Shown one piece after another: positions 13,204 to 25,247 of a DNA stretch of 64,000 bases (position 1 is its first letter; each line of letters begins with the position of its first letter). The DNA comes from Chlorops oryzae (taxonomy: Eukaryota > Arthropoda > Insecta > Diptera > Chloropidae). Location of the stretch: contig CM035807.1 of the NCBI GenBank assembly GCA_020466095.1, positions 80,580,166 through 80,644,165 on the forward strand, in the 5' to 3' direction. The translations under genes were made by a program, and so were the position numbers. The notes under the pieces are model-generated. The model ran no database searches. It saw only the letters and a program-made list of their open reading frames with translations, and was not told the origin of the DNA.

Positions 13204-15332
13204 TTACCACATATGGATTTCGCGTATTTCACTAATAATCAAATTGGCGCGCATCAAAGCCTAAAAAATAAGAATATTTTAATATGGTAATATAAGAAGA
13301 ACTTTATGATGGTTTGGTGTAACCTTCAACATATCAGCTGCTTCCTTGCGACGCACCGCAATATGATCGGATTCGTTGAGAAGCGTTTCCGCTCGGTCAG
13401 ACTTATACAAATGCGTAACCAGCTCACTCTGCAGATTATCCTTAACGTAATTAACTAAGAAATGCATAATAGCCTTTGGTACAGAGTCCTGTATCGATTT
13501 TCGTACGATATAGAAATACGATTTTATCAGGCGTTCTGGAAGGATATGACATTGAGAATAAAGAATCAAGAACAACGTGAATCTTACCAATGACATCACA
13601 ATCCTTTTGCTCCTTATCAGTTAAACGACGAGAAATATGATTAGCTGGTACATCCGGTAAAAGATTAACTGGCTTCAACGGTGTTGTCACGTTGTTGTGG
13701 ACCGGCGTATTGCTCGCAGAATTTTCTAGACTATCTGGCCGCGCAGGTGGTAGTAAGTTTGTAAGCCAATGGCTTGGTACGGGGCTTTCGCCGACGTGGT
13801 TCTGAGAAAAAAAAAGTAATAAAAATAATTGGAGAGAAGGCATTAGAACAGTGATGTTCACGCCATACATCATTTGATGGCGCTCATTTCACACGTATTG
13901 CTTACGCTCTTTGTTCAGTCGGTAACAAGAGGCCGACGAAACAACATCGCGCGGATCTGTACAGCTTTTTTGTTTCACTGCATAGAAGAAATAATACAAA
14001 ATTTTTTTTGAGCGCTCGCTCTTTTCTCACTCACACAGTCTCACGGCTAATTTTGAACATCACTGCATTAGAAACATGTATCAAAAGGAATTTCCTTCAT
14101 AAAACCAGTTCAAAACCAATATATGGTAAATATTTTGTTACTACCAACCTAAACAAAATACTTCGACACGGACCTAAACATAATACTTCGACACGGACCT
14201 ATACAAAATACTTCGACACGGACCTAAACAAAATACTTCGACACGGACCTATACAAAATACTTCAACACCGACCTAAACAAAATACTTTTTCTATTCCAC
14301 AAAATTGCACAAACCTAATCTTTGCTGCGATAGCTTATTGGCACGATATAAATACTTTAAAGTGCTTTTGTTGAGCCGCTATCAAGCTGTTCGTAAAATT
14401 GATAGCATTCAATGTCCTCTTGATTGTTTAAAAGCCACGGGAAGGCTTTGAGCAAAATGTTTCAAACCCTATTTGCGAAAGCTAAAAGTTTAACGCTTCT
14501 TACTCACTTGATCGACACCATCATGCGGTTGTTGATTCTGTTGTTGCTGCTGTTGTTGTTGGTGCTGCTGTTCTTGCTGTGCATTACGATTCGCTTGATT
14601 AACTTGGGGTGAAGAATTCGATAATTTCGGAGTATTGGAGCCTTTTGTGCGTAAATGGGAAAAAGGATCAATAATATTGTCGGCTTTAAGTAAACTTGGC
14701 ACCAGTGCAGCATCCTTGTGAAAATCGGGATGCTTTGTATTTATGTATGCCAGCTCAATGGCAACTAAATTTTCCACCATGCAATTTGTTGTTGGCAAAC
14801 GACCTCTCAGCAATTGCGTTACAACATCAACAATTTTCTCATGCAATTTGGGGAATCTACGCAAGATGAATTGAAATTGCTAAACGTAAAATAGAAATTG
14901 TAGTCAAAGAATTCGTACCTCAACATCTCCTGCTGGACCTCATTGCCGCAATGTTGAACGATGCGTTGCATTTCCTCATGTATCAATTCGACACACCGCA
15001 ATGACGGTTCTTCGAGACGACGAATCTGCCGCTTCACAAGCAATTCAAACGATACTTCGGGCACAAAAAGAGCTGGTCGAGGTCCCGTAGCATTTCGTAT
15101 TGCAGTTAGAATATCCATTTTACTTAATCCAGCCAACGGATGTATGGAATCGAGTGTTCGCCCGAACGTTTCGTGAAAAATGTAACAAATACGAGCACCA
15201 CCGCACAATTCCGTTGTCTCAATATTCCTTGCGGTACCTTCAATTGTCTGGCAATAGGCGCTGGCGAATTTCGTAATGATTTGCAATAGCGTCTGACTCT
15301 TATCTGTAACGTCCTCGCCGTATGAATTGAGT
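13204..15332 (-). pseudogene. Drp1: Truncated Drp1 copy, C-terminal half only
   Basis: This is the duplicated 3' part of the fission GTPase gene. Exon pieces: exon 3 partial 14919-15332, exon 4 14508-14856, exon 5 13588-13801, exon 6 13324-13535, exon 7 13204-13260. All splice sites and frames are intact and identical to the full gene. It corresponds to about residues 318-731: stalk/middle domain, Q-rich variable region and GTPase effector domain. The P-loop, switch and NKxD-type motifs are all missing, and no start codon or promoter is evident at the break. It has no stop codons or frameshifts, which means it is very recent or not real. If transcribed from the flank it would give a stalk/GED-only product, but nothing here shows that. 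Confidence 0.9.
14155..14288. repeat. 25-bp minisatellite in Drp1 intron 4 (copy 1)
   Basis: Just over five copies of AAAATACTTCGACACGGACC plus TAAAC or TATAC, alternating so that a 50-bp period is visible. It lies in the intron between exons 4 and 5 and is preserved identically in the other copy. Confidence 0.9.
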
Positions 15333-16140
15333 TGCGCGTGAGCTTAAAAACATCACTTGTACATCGAACTAACCTTTACTAGTGCTTTGGGAAGCAATTG
15401 GGTAAAATTGGATATTAGTAAAATTTAAAGGTAGAATTTTTTTGGATTTGTGTATCAACGCTTTTTGCAATAACAATATAATGCAATCCTTATTATTAAC
15501 ACGAAAACAATTTTTCCATACATTACAAATCAGGATCATACGAAACTCCACCCCGTTCAAACGATAAGCCCACATTTTTTAGCTCGTTCAATTTAAATAA
15601 ACTTAAAAGTGAATTTCCAAACATTGGGTATTCACAAGGGTCGGAAAATAGGAAAGTCGGAAAAATTGGAAATTTTAATGCTTAAAAAGCTTGCAAGATA
15701 AAAAAAAGCTTAAATTTTTTAAGAAGTCGCAATTTTCCGATTTTCCGACTTTCCAACGTTTTTTAACACGCCATTGTGAATACCCCTATTGTATTTCTTC
15801 ATATACAAAAAAATTTTTTACGAACGATGATATATATTTTTAACTTTTGGTATATCAAATTAAAAATATGGGCTGTTTTTAATTTATTTTATACGCTGAA
15901 TGTGGAATTTTTAGTTTGGGTTTTTTTTAATGTTGTAATTTTTTCAAAAGGCTTTTAAATAAAACAGTCACAAGCAAATAACACCTGCCCCGAAATTTTT
16001 TTTATTTGGATTTTTAACATAAACCGTTTAGCCGGTTTTTAGTTAATTTTATTTGCTCAATCGGTTTTTTAATATCCTTAAATATCGGGTTATTCGAAAA
16101 CCGGTTACAGGAAAATGTCGAATAATCAATCACCTAATCT
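15333..16140. other. AT-rich spacer between truncated Drp1 and satellite
   Basis: Non-coding sequence that is neither Drp1 nor satellite. It contains runs such as CCGACTTTCCAACG, a stretch ending AACCGGTTACAGG, and then joins satellite at about 16140 (TAATCTAATTGCCTTAG). Its right half reappears, corrupted, at about 5345-5740, where it again runs into satellite. It may therefore be a recurrent insert or boundary sequence of the satellite family. No coding potential is seen. Confidence 0.7.
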
Positions 16141-18810
16141 AATTGCCTTAGAATTAATAAAAATTGCAAAATTGATGCGTTTTAAGACATTTTGGGGTAT
16201 TGGGTTTTTTATCGAAAAATTTGGACGTATAATACCCTTGTTAAAAAAATTCCAAAAATTTTTTTTTTGCCAATTTTAAATGCAATAGCATCTATTTGCC
16301 TTAGAATTAATAAAAATTTGCAAAATTGATGCGTTTTAAGACATTTTGGGGTATTGGGTTTTTTATCGAAAAATTTGGACGTATAATACCCTTGTTAAAA
16401 AAATTCCAAAAATTTTTTTTTGCCAATTTTAAATGCAATAGCATCTATTTGCCTTAGAATTAATAAAAATTTGCAAAATTGATGCGTTTTAAGACATTTT
16501 GGGGTATTGGGTTTTTTATCGAAAAATTTGGGTTTTTTTAAAAAAAATTCCAAAAAATTTTTTTTGCCAATTTTAAATGCAATAGCATTATTTGCCTTAG
16601 AATTAATAAAAATTTGCAAAATTATGCGTTTTAAGACATTTTGGGGTATTGGGTTTTTTTTCGAAAAATTTGGACGTATAAACCTTTTAAAAAAATTCCA
16701 AAAAATTTTTTTTTGCCAATTTTAAATGCAATAGCATCTATTTGCCTTAGAATTAATAAAAATTTGCAAAATTGATGCGTTTTAAGACATTTTGGGGTAT
16801 TGGGTTTTTTATCGAAAAATTTGGACGTATAATACCCTTGTTAAAAAAATTCCAAAAAATTTTTTTTTGCCAATTTTAAATGCAATAGCATCTATTTGCC
16901 TTAGAATTAATAAAAATTTGCAAATTGATGCGTTTAAGACATTTTGGGTATTGGTTTTTTATCGAAAAATTTGGACGCCCTTGTTAAAAAATTTTTTTTT
17001 TTGCCAATTTTAAATGCAATAGCATCTATTTGCCTTAGAATTAATAAAAATTTGCAAAAGAGATGCGTTTTAAGACATTTTGGGGTATTGGGTTTTTTAT
17101 CGAAAAATTTGGACGTATAATACCCTTGTTAAAAAAATTCCAAAAAATTTTTTTTTGCCAATTTTAAATGCAATAGCATCTATTTGCCTTAGAATTAATA
17201 AAAATTTGCAAAATTGATGCGTTTTAAGACATTTTGGGGTATTGGGTTTTTTATCGAAAAATTTGGACGTATAATACCCTTGTTAAAAAAATTCCAAAAA
17301 ATTTTTTTTTTGCCAATTTTAAATGCAATAGCATCTATTTGCCTTAGAATTAATAAAAATTTGCAAAAGAGATGCGTTTTAAGACATTTTGGGGTATTGG
17401 GTTTTTTATCGAAAAATTTGGACGTATAATACCCTTGTTAAAAAAATTCCAAAAAATTTTTTTTTGCCAATTTTAAATGCAATAGCATCTATTTGCCTTA
17501 GAATTAATAAAAATTTGCAAAATTGATGCGTTTTAAGACATTTTGGGGTATTGGGTTTTTTATCGAAAAATTTGGACGTATAATACCCTTGTTAAAAAAA
17601 TTCCAAAAAATTTTTTTTTTGCCAATTTTAAATGCAATAGCATCTATTTGCCTTAGAATTAATAAAAATTTGCAAAATGATGCGTTTTAAGACATTTTGG
17701 GGTATTGGGTTTTTTATCGAAAAATTTGGACGTATAATACCCTTGTTAAAAAAATTCCAAAAAATTTTTTTTTGCCAATTTTAAATGCAATAGCATCTAT
17801 TTGCCTTAGAATTAATAAAAATTTGCAAAATTGATGCGTTTTAAGACATTTTGGGGTATTGGGTTTTTTATCGAAAAATTTGGACGTATAATACCCTTGT
17901 TAAAAAAATTCCAAAAAATTTTTTTTTGCCAATTTTAAATGCAATAGCATCTATTTGCCTTAGAATTAATAAAAATTTGCAAAATTGATGCGTTTTAAGA
18001 CATTTTGGGGTATTGGGTTTTTTATCGAAAAATTTGGACGTATAATACCCTTGTTAAAAAAATTCCAAAAAATTTTTTTTTGCCAATTTTAAATGCAATA
18101 GCATCTATTTGCCTTAGAATTAATAAAAATTTGCAAAATTGATGCGTTTTAAGACATTTTGGGGTATTGGGTTTTTTATCGAAAAATTTGGACGTATAAT
18201 ACCCTTGTTAAAAAAATTCCAAAAAATTTTTTTTTGCCAATTTTAAATGCAATAGCATCTATTTGCCTTAGAATTAATAAAAATTTGCAAAATTGATGCG
18301 TTTTAAGACATTTTGGGGTATTGGGTTTTTTATCGAAAAATTTGGACGTATAATACCCTTGTTAAAAAAATTCCAAAAAATTTTTTTTTGCCAATTTTAA
18401 ATGCAATAGCATCTATTTGCCTTAGAATTAATAAAAATTTGCAAAATTGATGCGTTTTAAGACATTTTGGGGTATTGGGTTTTTTATCGAAAAATTTGGA
18501 CGTATAATACCCTTGTTAAAAAAATTCCAAAAAATTTTTTTTTGCCAATTTTAAATGCAATAGCATCTATTTGCCTTAGAATTAATAAAAATTTGCAAAA
18601 TTGATGCGTTTTAAGACATTTTGGGGTATTGGGTTTTTTATCGAAAAATTTGGACGTATAATACCCTTGTTAAAAAAATTCCAAAAAATTTTTTTTGCCA
18701 ATTTTAAATGCAATAGCATCTATTTGCCTTAGAATTAATAAAAATTTGCAAAATTGATGCGTTTTAAGACATTTTGGGGTATTGGGTTTTTTATCGAAAA
18801 ATTTGGACGT
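16141..18810. repeat. 154-bp satellite array, block 3
   Basis: About 17 units of the same satellite in the same orientation as blocks 1 and 2. The GAGATGCG variant recurs at 17060 and 17369, two units apart. Some units near 16530-17000 are shortened. The array ends within the landmark TTTGGACGTA, directly against the foldback element at 18811. Confidence 0.97.
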
Positions 18811-19335
18811 AAAGTAGGCGTGGCAGCGTTACGAAGATTAAACTTTTGCGACTTTGGGGCACAACATTAAGCTATATTCAGAATATGGGTCCCGCGGGTT
18901 CAAAATTGTGGATTTTAGAAAAACCCGTTTTCTATTTGAGGGGGTTGGGGTGGTTCGATTTCGAAAATTTTTTGGGAATCTCTTAGATCTAGAGATAGAA
19001 GCGTCCATGCCAAATTTCAAGACCCTAGGGTATCTCCTTCTATGATTTCCCGAAAAATGTATGGAGGTTAAGCGCTTGAACTCCATACATTTCTTGGTAA
19101 ATCATAGAAGGAGTTGCCCTAGGGCTTTGAAATTTGGCATGGACGTTTCTATCTCTAGATCTAAGAGATTCCCAAAAAATTTTTGAAATCGAACCACCCC
19201 AACCCCCTCAAACAGAAAACGGGTTTTTCCAAAATCCACAATTTTGAACCCACGGGACCGACATTCGGAATTTAACTTAATGTTATTCCCCAAAGTCGGA
19301 AAAGTTAAACTTCGTAACTCTGCCACGCCTACTTT
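18811..19335. mobile_element. Complete 525-bp foldback (inverted-repeat) element
   Basis: It begins AAAGTAGGCGTGGCAG and ends with the mirror TGCCACGCCTACTTT. The arms stay complementary almost to the centre. The core is TATGGAG, a 14-base loop at about 19067-19080, and CTCCATA. Short reading frames mirrored on the two arms are by-products of the symmetry. There is no transposase. The left end abuts satellite and the right end lies downstream of Drp1. I see no clear target duplication. Confidence 0.88.
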
Positions 19336-19386
19336 TTGTGCTACGCCCACTCAAAGTCCTCTGTCAGATATTCGTTACGTAAGAGC

Positions 19387-19472
19387 AGACCCGCATCAGA
19401 ACCAGACAACGTGCTTAGCTAAGACAATAAATTTTGTGTCTTAGCTAGGCACGTTGGTTTTGATGCGGGTCT
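19387..19472. repeat. 86-bp near-perfect hairpin (copy 2)
   Basis: Same hairpin as at 12591, with ends AGACCCGCATCA and TGATGCGGGTCT, between the foldback element and the likely Drp1 3' end. Confidence 0.8.
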
Positions 19473-19587
19473 CCGCTATGCCAGTTGGTGTTTGAACATG
19501 TCGTGATAATAGAACAATTACACTCGGTTTTCTCGAGTCAAGAACTGAAAATACAAAAGATCAATAACTTACGACGTGATCATTACT

Positions 19588-19593
19588 TTTATT
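19588..19593 (-). promoter_or_regulatory. Possible Drp1 poly(A) signal
   Basis: AATAAA on the minus strand 407 nt past the Drp1 stop codon and before the hairpin. This is the first such signal in a plausible place. It is position evidence only. Confidence 0.4.
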
Positions 19594-19999
19594 TCTCAAA
19601 ATTTAATTGGTAACTCTTTTCAACAAGTTATTTTCTAAATATCTAGTGATTATGCTTAGCTATATGAATTTTTCAGGGAAGAGGGAAATATGTGTTTTAT
19701 CAAAAGCGTGCAATCTTTAATTTTCTTCTCGCGTTCGAAATTCATTTAAAACGTTTTTAAAATTTCAATAAAATATCATTCTAACAGAGAAATTAAATAA
19801 CAGATTTTGTTTTTTTTTTTTCGTTTTCGTCTATTCCAAATGCACGAATGGGTATTTTGAATAGGATAATAAAAAGGGTCTAAAATAAATAGAATATTGT
19901 TTTGGTACTGCAAATGCAAGCGATGATAAGGTCTCTCTTCATGCACCATCCGAACATATGGCATCGGGAATTCGGTCGCTGATGGTTCCTTTCTTTCCT

Positions 20000-22900
20000 T
20001 TACCACATATGGATTTCGCGTATTTCACTAATAATCAAATTGGCGCGCATCAAAGCCTAAAAAATAAGAATATTTTAATATGGTAATATAAGAAGAACTT
20101 TATGATGGTTTGGTGTAACCTTCAACATATCAGCTGCTTCCTTGCGACGCACCGCAATATGATCGGATTCGTTGAGAAGCGTTTCCGCTCGGTCAGACTT
20201 ATACAAATGCGTAACCAGCTCACTCTGCAGATTATCCTTAACGTAATTAACTAAGAAATGCATAATAGCCTTTGGTACAGAGTCCTGTATCGATTTTCGT
20301 ACGATATAGAAATACGATTTTATCAGGCGTTCTGGAAGGATATGACATTGAGAATAAAGAATCAAGAACAACGTGAATCTTACCAATGACATCACAATCC
20401 TTTTGCTCCTTATCAGTTAAACGACGAGAAATATGATTAGCTGGTACATCCGGTAAAAGATTAACTGGCTTCAACGGTGTTGTCACGTTGTTGTGGACCG
20501 GCGTATTGCTCGCAGAATTTTCTAGACTATCTGGCCGCGCAGGTGGTAGTAAGTTTGTAAGCCAATGGCTTGGTACGGGGCTTTCGCCGACGTGGTTCTG
20601 AGAAAAAAAAAGTAATAAAAATAATTGGAGAGAAGGCATTAGAACAGTGATGTTCACGCCATACATCATTTGATGGCGCTCATTTCACACGTATTGCTTA
20701 CGCTCTTTGTTCAGTCGGTAACAAGAGGCCGACGAAACAACATCGCGCGGATCTGTACAGCTTTTTTGTTTCACTGCATAGAAGAAATAATACAAAATTT
20801 TTTTTGAGCGCTCGCTCTTTTCTCACTCACACAGTCTCACGGCTAATTTTGAACATCACTGCATTAGAAACATGTATCAAAAGGAATTTCCTTCATAAAA
20901 CCAGTTCAAAACCAATATATGGTAAATATTTTGTTACTACCAACCTAAACAAAATACTTCGACACGGACCTAAACATAATACTTCGACACGGACCTATAC
21001 AAAATACTTCGACACGGACCTAAACAAAATACTTCGACACGGACCTATACAAAATACTTCAACACCGACCTAAACAAAATACTTTTTCTATTCCACAAAA
21101 TTGCACAAACCTAATCTTGCTGCGATAGCTTATTGGCACGATATAAATACTTTAAAGTGCTTTTGTTGAGCCGCTATCAAGCTGTTCGTAAAATTGATAG
21201 CATTCAATGTCCTCTTGATTGTTTAAAAGCCACGGGAAGGCTTTGAGCAAAATGTTTCAAACCCTATTTGCGAAAGCTAAAAGTTTAACGCTTCTTACTC
21301 ACTTGATCGACACCATCATGCGGTTGTTGATTCTGTTGTTGCTGCTGTTGTTGTTGGTGCTGCTGTTCTTGCTGTGCATTACGATTCGCTTGATTAACTT
21401 GGGGTGAAGAATTCGATAATTTCGGAGTATTGGAGCCTTTTGTGCGTAAATGGGAAAAAGGATCAATAATATTGTCGGCTTTAAGTAAACTTGGCACCAG
21501 TGCAGCATCCTTGTGAAAATCGGGATGCTTTGTATTTATGTATGCCAGCTCAATGGCAACTAAATTTTCCACCATGCAATTTGTTGTTGGCAAACGACCT
21601 CTCAGCAATTGCGTTACAACATCAACAATTTTCTCATGCAATTTGGGGAATCTACGCAAGATGAATTGAAATTGCTAAACGTAAAATAGAAATTGTAGTC
21701 AAAGAATTCGTACCTCAACATCTCCTGCTGGACCTCATTGCCGCAATGTTGAACGATGCGTTGCATTTCCTCATGTATCAATTCGACACACCGCAATGAC
21801 GGTTCTTCGAGACGACGAATCTGCCGCTTCACAAGCAATTCAAACGATACTTCGGGCACAAAAAGAGCTGGTCGAGGTCCCGTAGCATTTCGTATTGCAG
21901 TTAGAATATCCATTTTACTTAATCCAGCCAACGGATGTATGGAATCGAGTGTTCGCCCGAACGTTTCGTGAAAAATGTAACAAATACGAGCACCACCGCA
22001 CAATTCCGTTGTCTCAATATTCCTTGCGGTACCTTCAATTGTCTGGCAATAGGCGCTGGCGAATTTCGTAATGATTTGCAATAGCGTCTGACTCTTATCT
22101 GTAACGTCCTCGCCGTATGAATTGAGTAGCGACTGGAATTGCGATGCCATTACATTAACTCTTGTCTTCAGATCCGGCAAACAGTCCCGTATGTGATGCA
22201 TTAGAAGTCGATTCAATGTTTTAGCTAAATACGGTGTTCCATTGCGTGTTGCAAGCGTTGGATATTTTCGCTGCAGATAGGCTGCTTCGTCTTTTAGTTG
22301 AGCATCGATATGTTTCTTATCGATGATATCCTGTTGGGAACGATTGACGACACCAATAATTCCAAGCTTAACCGGTATAACGCGCCCGCAGAGTATATCG
22401 ATTGCATCGGTACCAGCATCCATTAAATCGAGCTTCGTGACTACAGCCAATGTCCGTCTTCCATCCGGATCCACTTCTTTTGCTAACTTCAATGCCTCGC
22501 TTGTGGCCATATCCGTATTTGCCGCTGTAACCGCTAATATTATTGAATTTGGATTCTCAATGTACTTCATAACCAGTTCCTTAATCTGTGCCTCAATGTC
22601 TTCGGGTTGATCACCAACGGGAACTTTCGTTATGCCTGGCAAGTCCACCAGTGTGAGATTGACGACTCGTGTCGAATAGATTTTGAGATTGATTGGTTCG
22701 GGACAGATTCCTTTATTGCTACCAGCGGCACGATTTGTTTCCTCTTCGATCTCATCGCGTATACCATTGAAATCCGTAAAGGTTTGCTTTGAGTGCAGGA
22801 ATTTTCCCCACTCCTCAATATTGACGGTTCCTGCAAAAAAAAGGACGAAGTGATGTTAGTTTTAATTATTTTTTTTATGAACATTTCTTTAAGAATAAAC

Positions 22901-25082
22901 TCCATACCATGATCTGCTGAGCGATGTGTTCGATCGTCTAGAGGGCAATGGATCAGTTGGAGTACGAGTGGACGACGTGTAACGATTCCCGTACCGCGTG
23001 GCAAGAATGAACGACCAACAAGGCTTTCAATCACGGAACTTTTTCCAGAGCTCTATATTGATAAACAAAAATTGTTATTTATAAGTGGTTAAAATTGAAT
23101 AAATTAATCTAATATATTAAATTTTTATAAAAGTTTTTGTGCATATCGGATAGGTCTGAAAATCAGCGAACATCTATTTTTCAACCCAGAAACCAAAACA
23201 TTTGGACCCATCAAGCAATTTGTAGTTTCAATACCCGATGTATGAGCAATATTATTTCCAAAAAATATATTAGGCCGTAACATTACGTTTGTATACGTCG
23301 CACTTTCAAAATTAGTTAACTTTTTTATTATTAAATTTATGGAGAACGAAAATGACGTCATGAGAAATACGGAGACAGATAGGTCTATAGAGATCTGCTT
23401 GGTTTTGTTTATTGATTTTTGACACATTCAGCCCGATTCTGAATATTCCCGGGAAACGAATTCCAGGGGAATTTACCATATATTTTGCGAAAATTTAAAA
23501 AGATTAATTTCACCCCTGAAAAGGCTAATTCAAGTAGACTTGAGAAAAATAATAATTCAATGAAGATGAAAGTCTCCGATTCAATTATAAATGTAGAAGA
23601 TATAGATATATTGGAAATTTTGATTCAGCTATTATAAAGATACTCGATTTATTTTTTTTGCTTTCATTAACAAAAGTTCACTTAGTAGTTATTTTTTTAT
23701 GACCTTTGTAGAGCATATTGGTATTTTAGTTAAAAACGTATACCAATATTCACTTCTTAATTTGGAATCTTAAATGTTGCAAACGCAGTATGAAGTCAAA
23801 AATTTTGAATCAGTTTGATAGCAAGGCCTTTAATGACTGTTTGTCGCAATTCGCAATGCTCGATTACCTGATAATGATATTATCAATTTGGGTGTGAAAA
23901 CTTTGTTCGAAAAACGTAGGAGGGTAGAGAACAATATATCTGAAGTTTAAAGGGTAAATTATGGGGGAAATACTATTGTGATTCGCGAGATTAATCATTA
24001 ATAGGAAACAATTGGGATTTTTTTAAAGTAATCCGTGAAAATTTCCTGATAAAAATAATTCAAACCATATCGTCTCGGATACGACATCAGTTCCAGCCAA
24101 TGAACCTGAAATCTAAATTTAAACACTTTGCATGAGGGAAAATTGAATCATCATTGAATGTTCATTTTTTCCTTGATCACTTTTCTAAATTCATTTCTGA
24201 TTCGAATAAAAACCTCAAATAAATATGAGGAAATAGAATCGAAAATAAATTAAAGCGAAAAGGAAATTGTTCTTTACTAAACTTCCACAGAAAGCTTCAA
24301 CAATAAACTCGACCGCTTTAATTTCGATTCATAGGAATTTGAATCATCAGCTGTTTTTGTAATGTCTACCCAAAAAGTGCCTGCTGCATGGGTATTGATT
24401 TTTTCCATCAGTTCGTGCAGTGTTCATTATGTAAACAATTATTATGACAATTTATTCCGCGGCTCATTATATAATTGTCCAAGGAGTCCTCAAACGTTTT
24501 CAATGACATTTACCAATATTCTATGTCATATCATTGTACTCAAGTAAATCTGCGAAATCAGCCACTCGCTGCCACCAAAATAGAAAGCTTCTGATCGACC
24601 TCTCTTGCATGTCCAATGAACGTTAAGCTATCGCTTTGCTCTTCTAGTTTCTTAAAGAGTTCAATGTGTTGCTCTGTTCCATTGTAAATGCGATATAATC
24701 ATATTCTTATTATAAAAAAAAATGTGTCAATATTTGATGGATTCTGGATTTTTCTGCCTGACGTCTATTTTGCTCAGATTCTGTTTCTGTAAGAGTTCTG
24801 GTTTCTGCCTACAGACGATTTTCTGTGATTATTTTTCTGCCTACAGACGTTCTGGATTTTTTGTACATTCTGTTTCGCTACAGATTCTGGATTTTTCTGC
24901 CTACAGACGTTCTGGATTTTTGAATTTCGCATATTCGTGCTCATATTCATATTGAAATGTTAAAAATCTTTGATTCTCACCTGGCTTCCGAGAACGACGA
25001 TTTGAGGAAGCTGAATTGAGTCCGAGCCCACGGTGTTAAATACGTCTTGCAGTTTGTTGATAACTGGAATAAGTGCTTCCAT
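20000..25082 (-). CDS. Drp1: Dynamin-related protein 1 (mitochondrial fission GTPase), complete
   Basis: Seven coding exons: 24981-25082, 22908-23052, 21714-22830, 21303-21651, 20384-20597, 20120-20331, 20000-20056. All junctions are GT-AG and the phases join exactly, giving 731 residues, close to the Drosophila protein. Drp1 polymerises around mitochondria and peroxisomes and uses GTP hydrolysis to constrict them. Visible GTPase motifs: G1 GSQSSGKSS at 32-40 across the exon 1/2 join, G3 DLPG at 145-148, G4 TKLD at 214-217, G5 NRSQ at 245-248. The stalk follows ([20 protein letters not shown], later [12 protein letters not shown]), then a Q-rich variable region in exon 4, and the GTPase effector domain ending SEIREIHMW. 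The start ATG encodes [12 protein letters not shown], as in the family. An AG 19-21 nt upstream of the ATG may be the acceptor of a 5' UTR intron. Confidence 0.97.
20951..21084. repeat. 25-bp minisatellite in Drp1 intron 4 (copy 2)
   Basis: Same five-copy array as at 14155, with no length difference between copies. Confidence 0.9.
21324..21374 (-). repeat. Glutamine-rich codon repeat in Drp1 variable domain
   Basis: A CAA/CAG run in exon 4 encodes a glutamine-rich stretch broken by E, H and N, just before the intron 4 donor. It lies in the variable (insert B) region between stalk and GED, where dynamin-related proteins tolerate length change. The same run is in the truncated copy at 14529-14579, with equal length. 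Confidence 0.9.
23053..24980 (-). other. Drp1 intron 1 (1.9 kb)
   Basis: No coding sequence. It holds a transposon-end-like phrase at about 23429-23455 (AGCCCGATTCTGAATATTCC) and a cluster of short repeats at 24739-24920. The donor is GTGAGA and the acceptor reads TATAG. The rest is AT-rich unique-looking DNA. Confidence 0.85.
24739..24920. repeat. Irregular short tandem repeats
   Basis: Repeated phrases TTTTTCTGCCTACAGACG and TTCTGGATTTTT, interspersed with partial copies, within about 180 bp near the 3' side of Drp1 exon 1. It is probably slippage-derived; no function is visible. Confidence 0.75.
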
Positions 25083-25247
25083 TTTGAATGCCTTGTTGCC
25101 TAAAATTTAATTAACGTATAAATTTTTTCACGTTTTCATTAATAAACTGTTTTGTTCTATTTTATTGAATTTGTGCGATTGGCTGGCTCCTCGTGGCTCC
25201 TCATGCCGAACGTATCAGCTGGCATGTCAAAAATCTAAAGGTGGAAA

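Larger units (their letters stand above)
12225..15332. repeat. Segmental duplication, truncated copy (Drp1 3' half)
   Basis: This 3.1 kb is nearly identical to 19021-22127. The differences I found are one substitution (near 12302), one T more or less in three T-runs (near 12792, 13014, 14324), and nothing else. It starts in the middle of the foldback element and ends inside Drp1 exon 3, where copy 2 continues (AGT|AGCGACTGG) and this copy switches (AGT|TGCGCGTGA). It sits between two satellite blocks in direct orientation to the intact gene. Confidence 0.93.
19021..22127. repeat. Segmental duplication, copy inside the intact locus
   Basis: The counterpart of 12225-15332, at an offset of 6795-6796 bp. 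It includes the foldback centre and right arm, the hairpin, the Drp1 3' UTR, exons 7 to 4 and part of exon 3. In this copy the sequence continues naturally at both ends. Confidence 0.93.

Noticed and set aside
14008..14277. 89-codon plus-strand frame with repeated RHGP/FDT words
   Set aside because: It translates the 25-bp minisatellite inside a Drp1 intron.
14424..14612. Leucine-rich hydrophobic plus-strand frame resembling a membrane helix
   Set aside because: It is the antisense of the CAA/CAG glutamine repeat of Drp1 exon 4.
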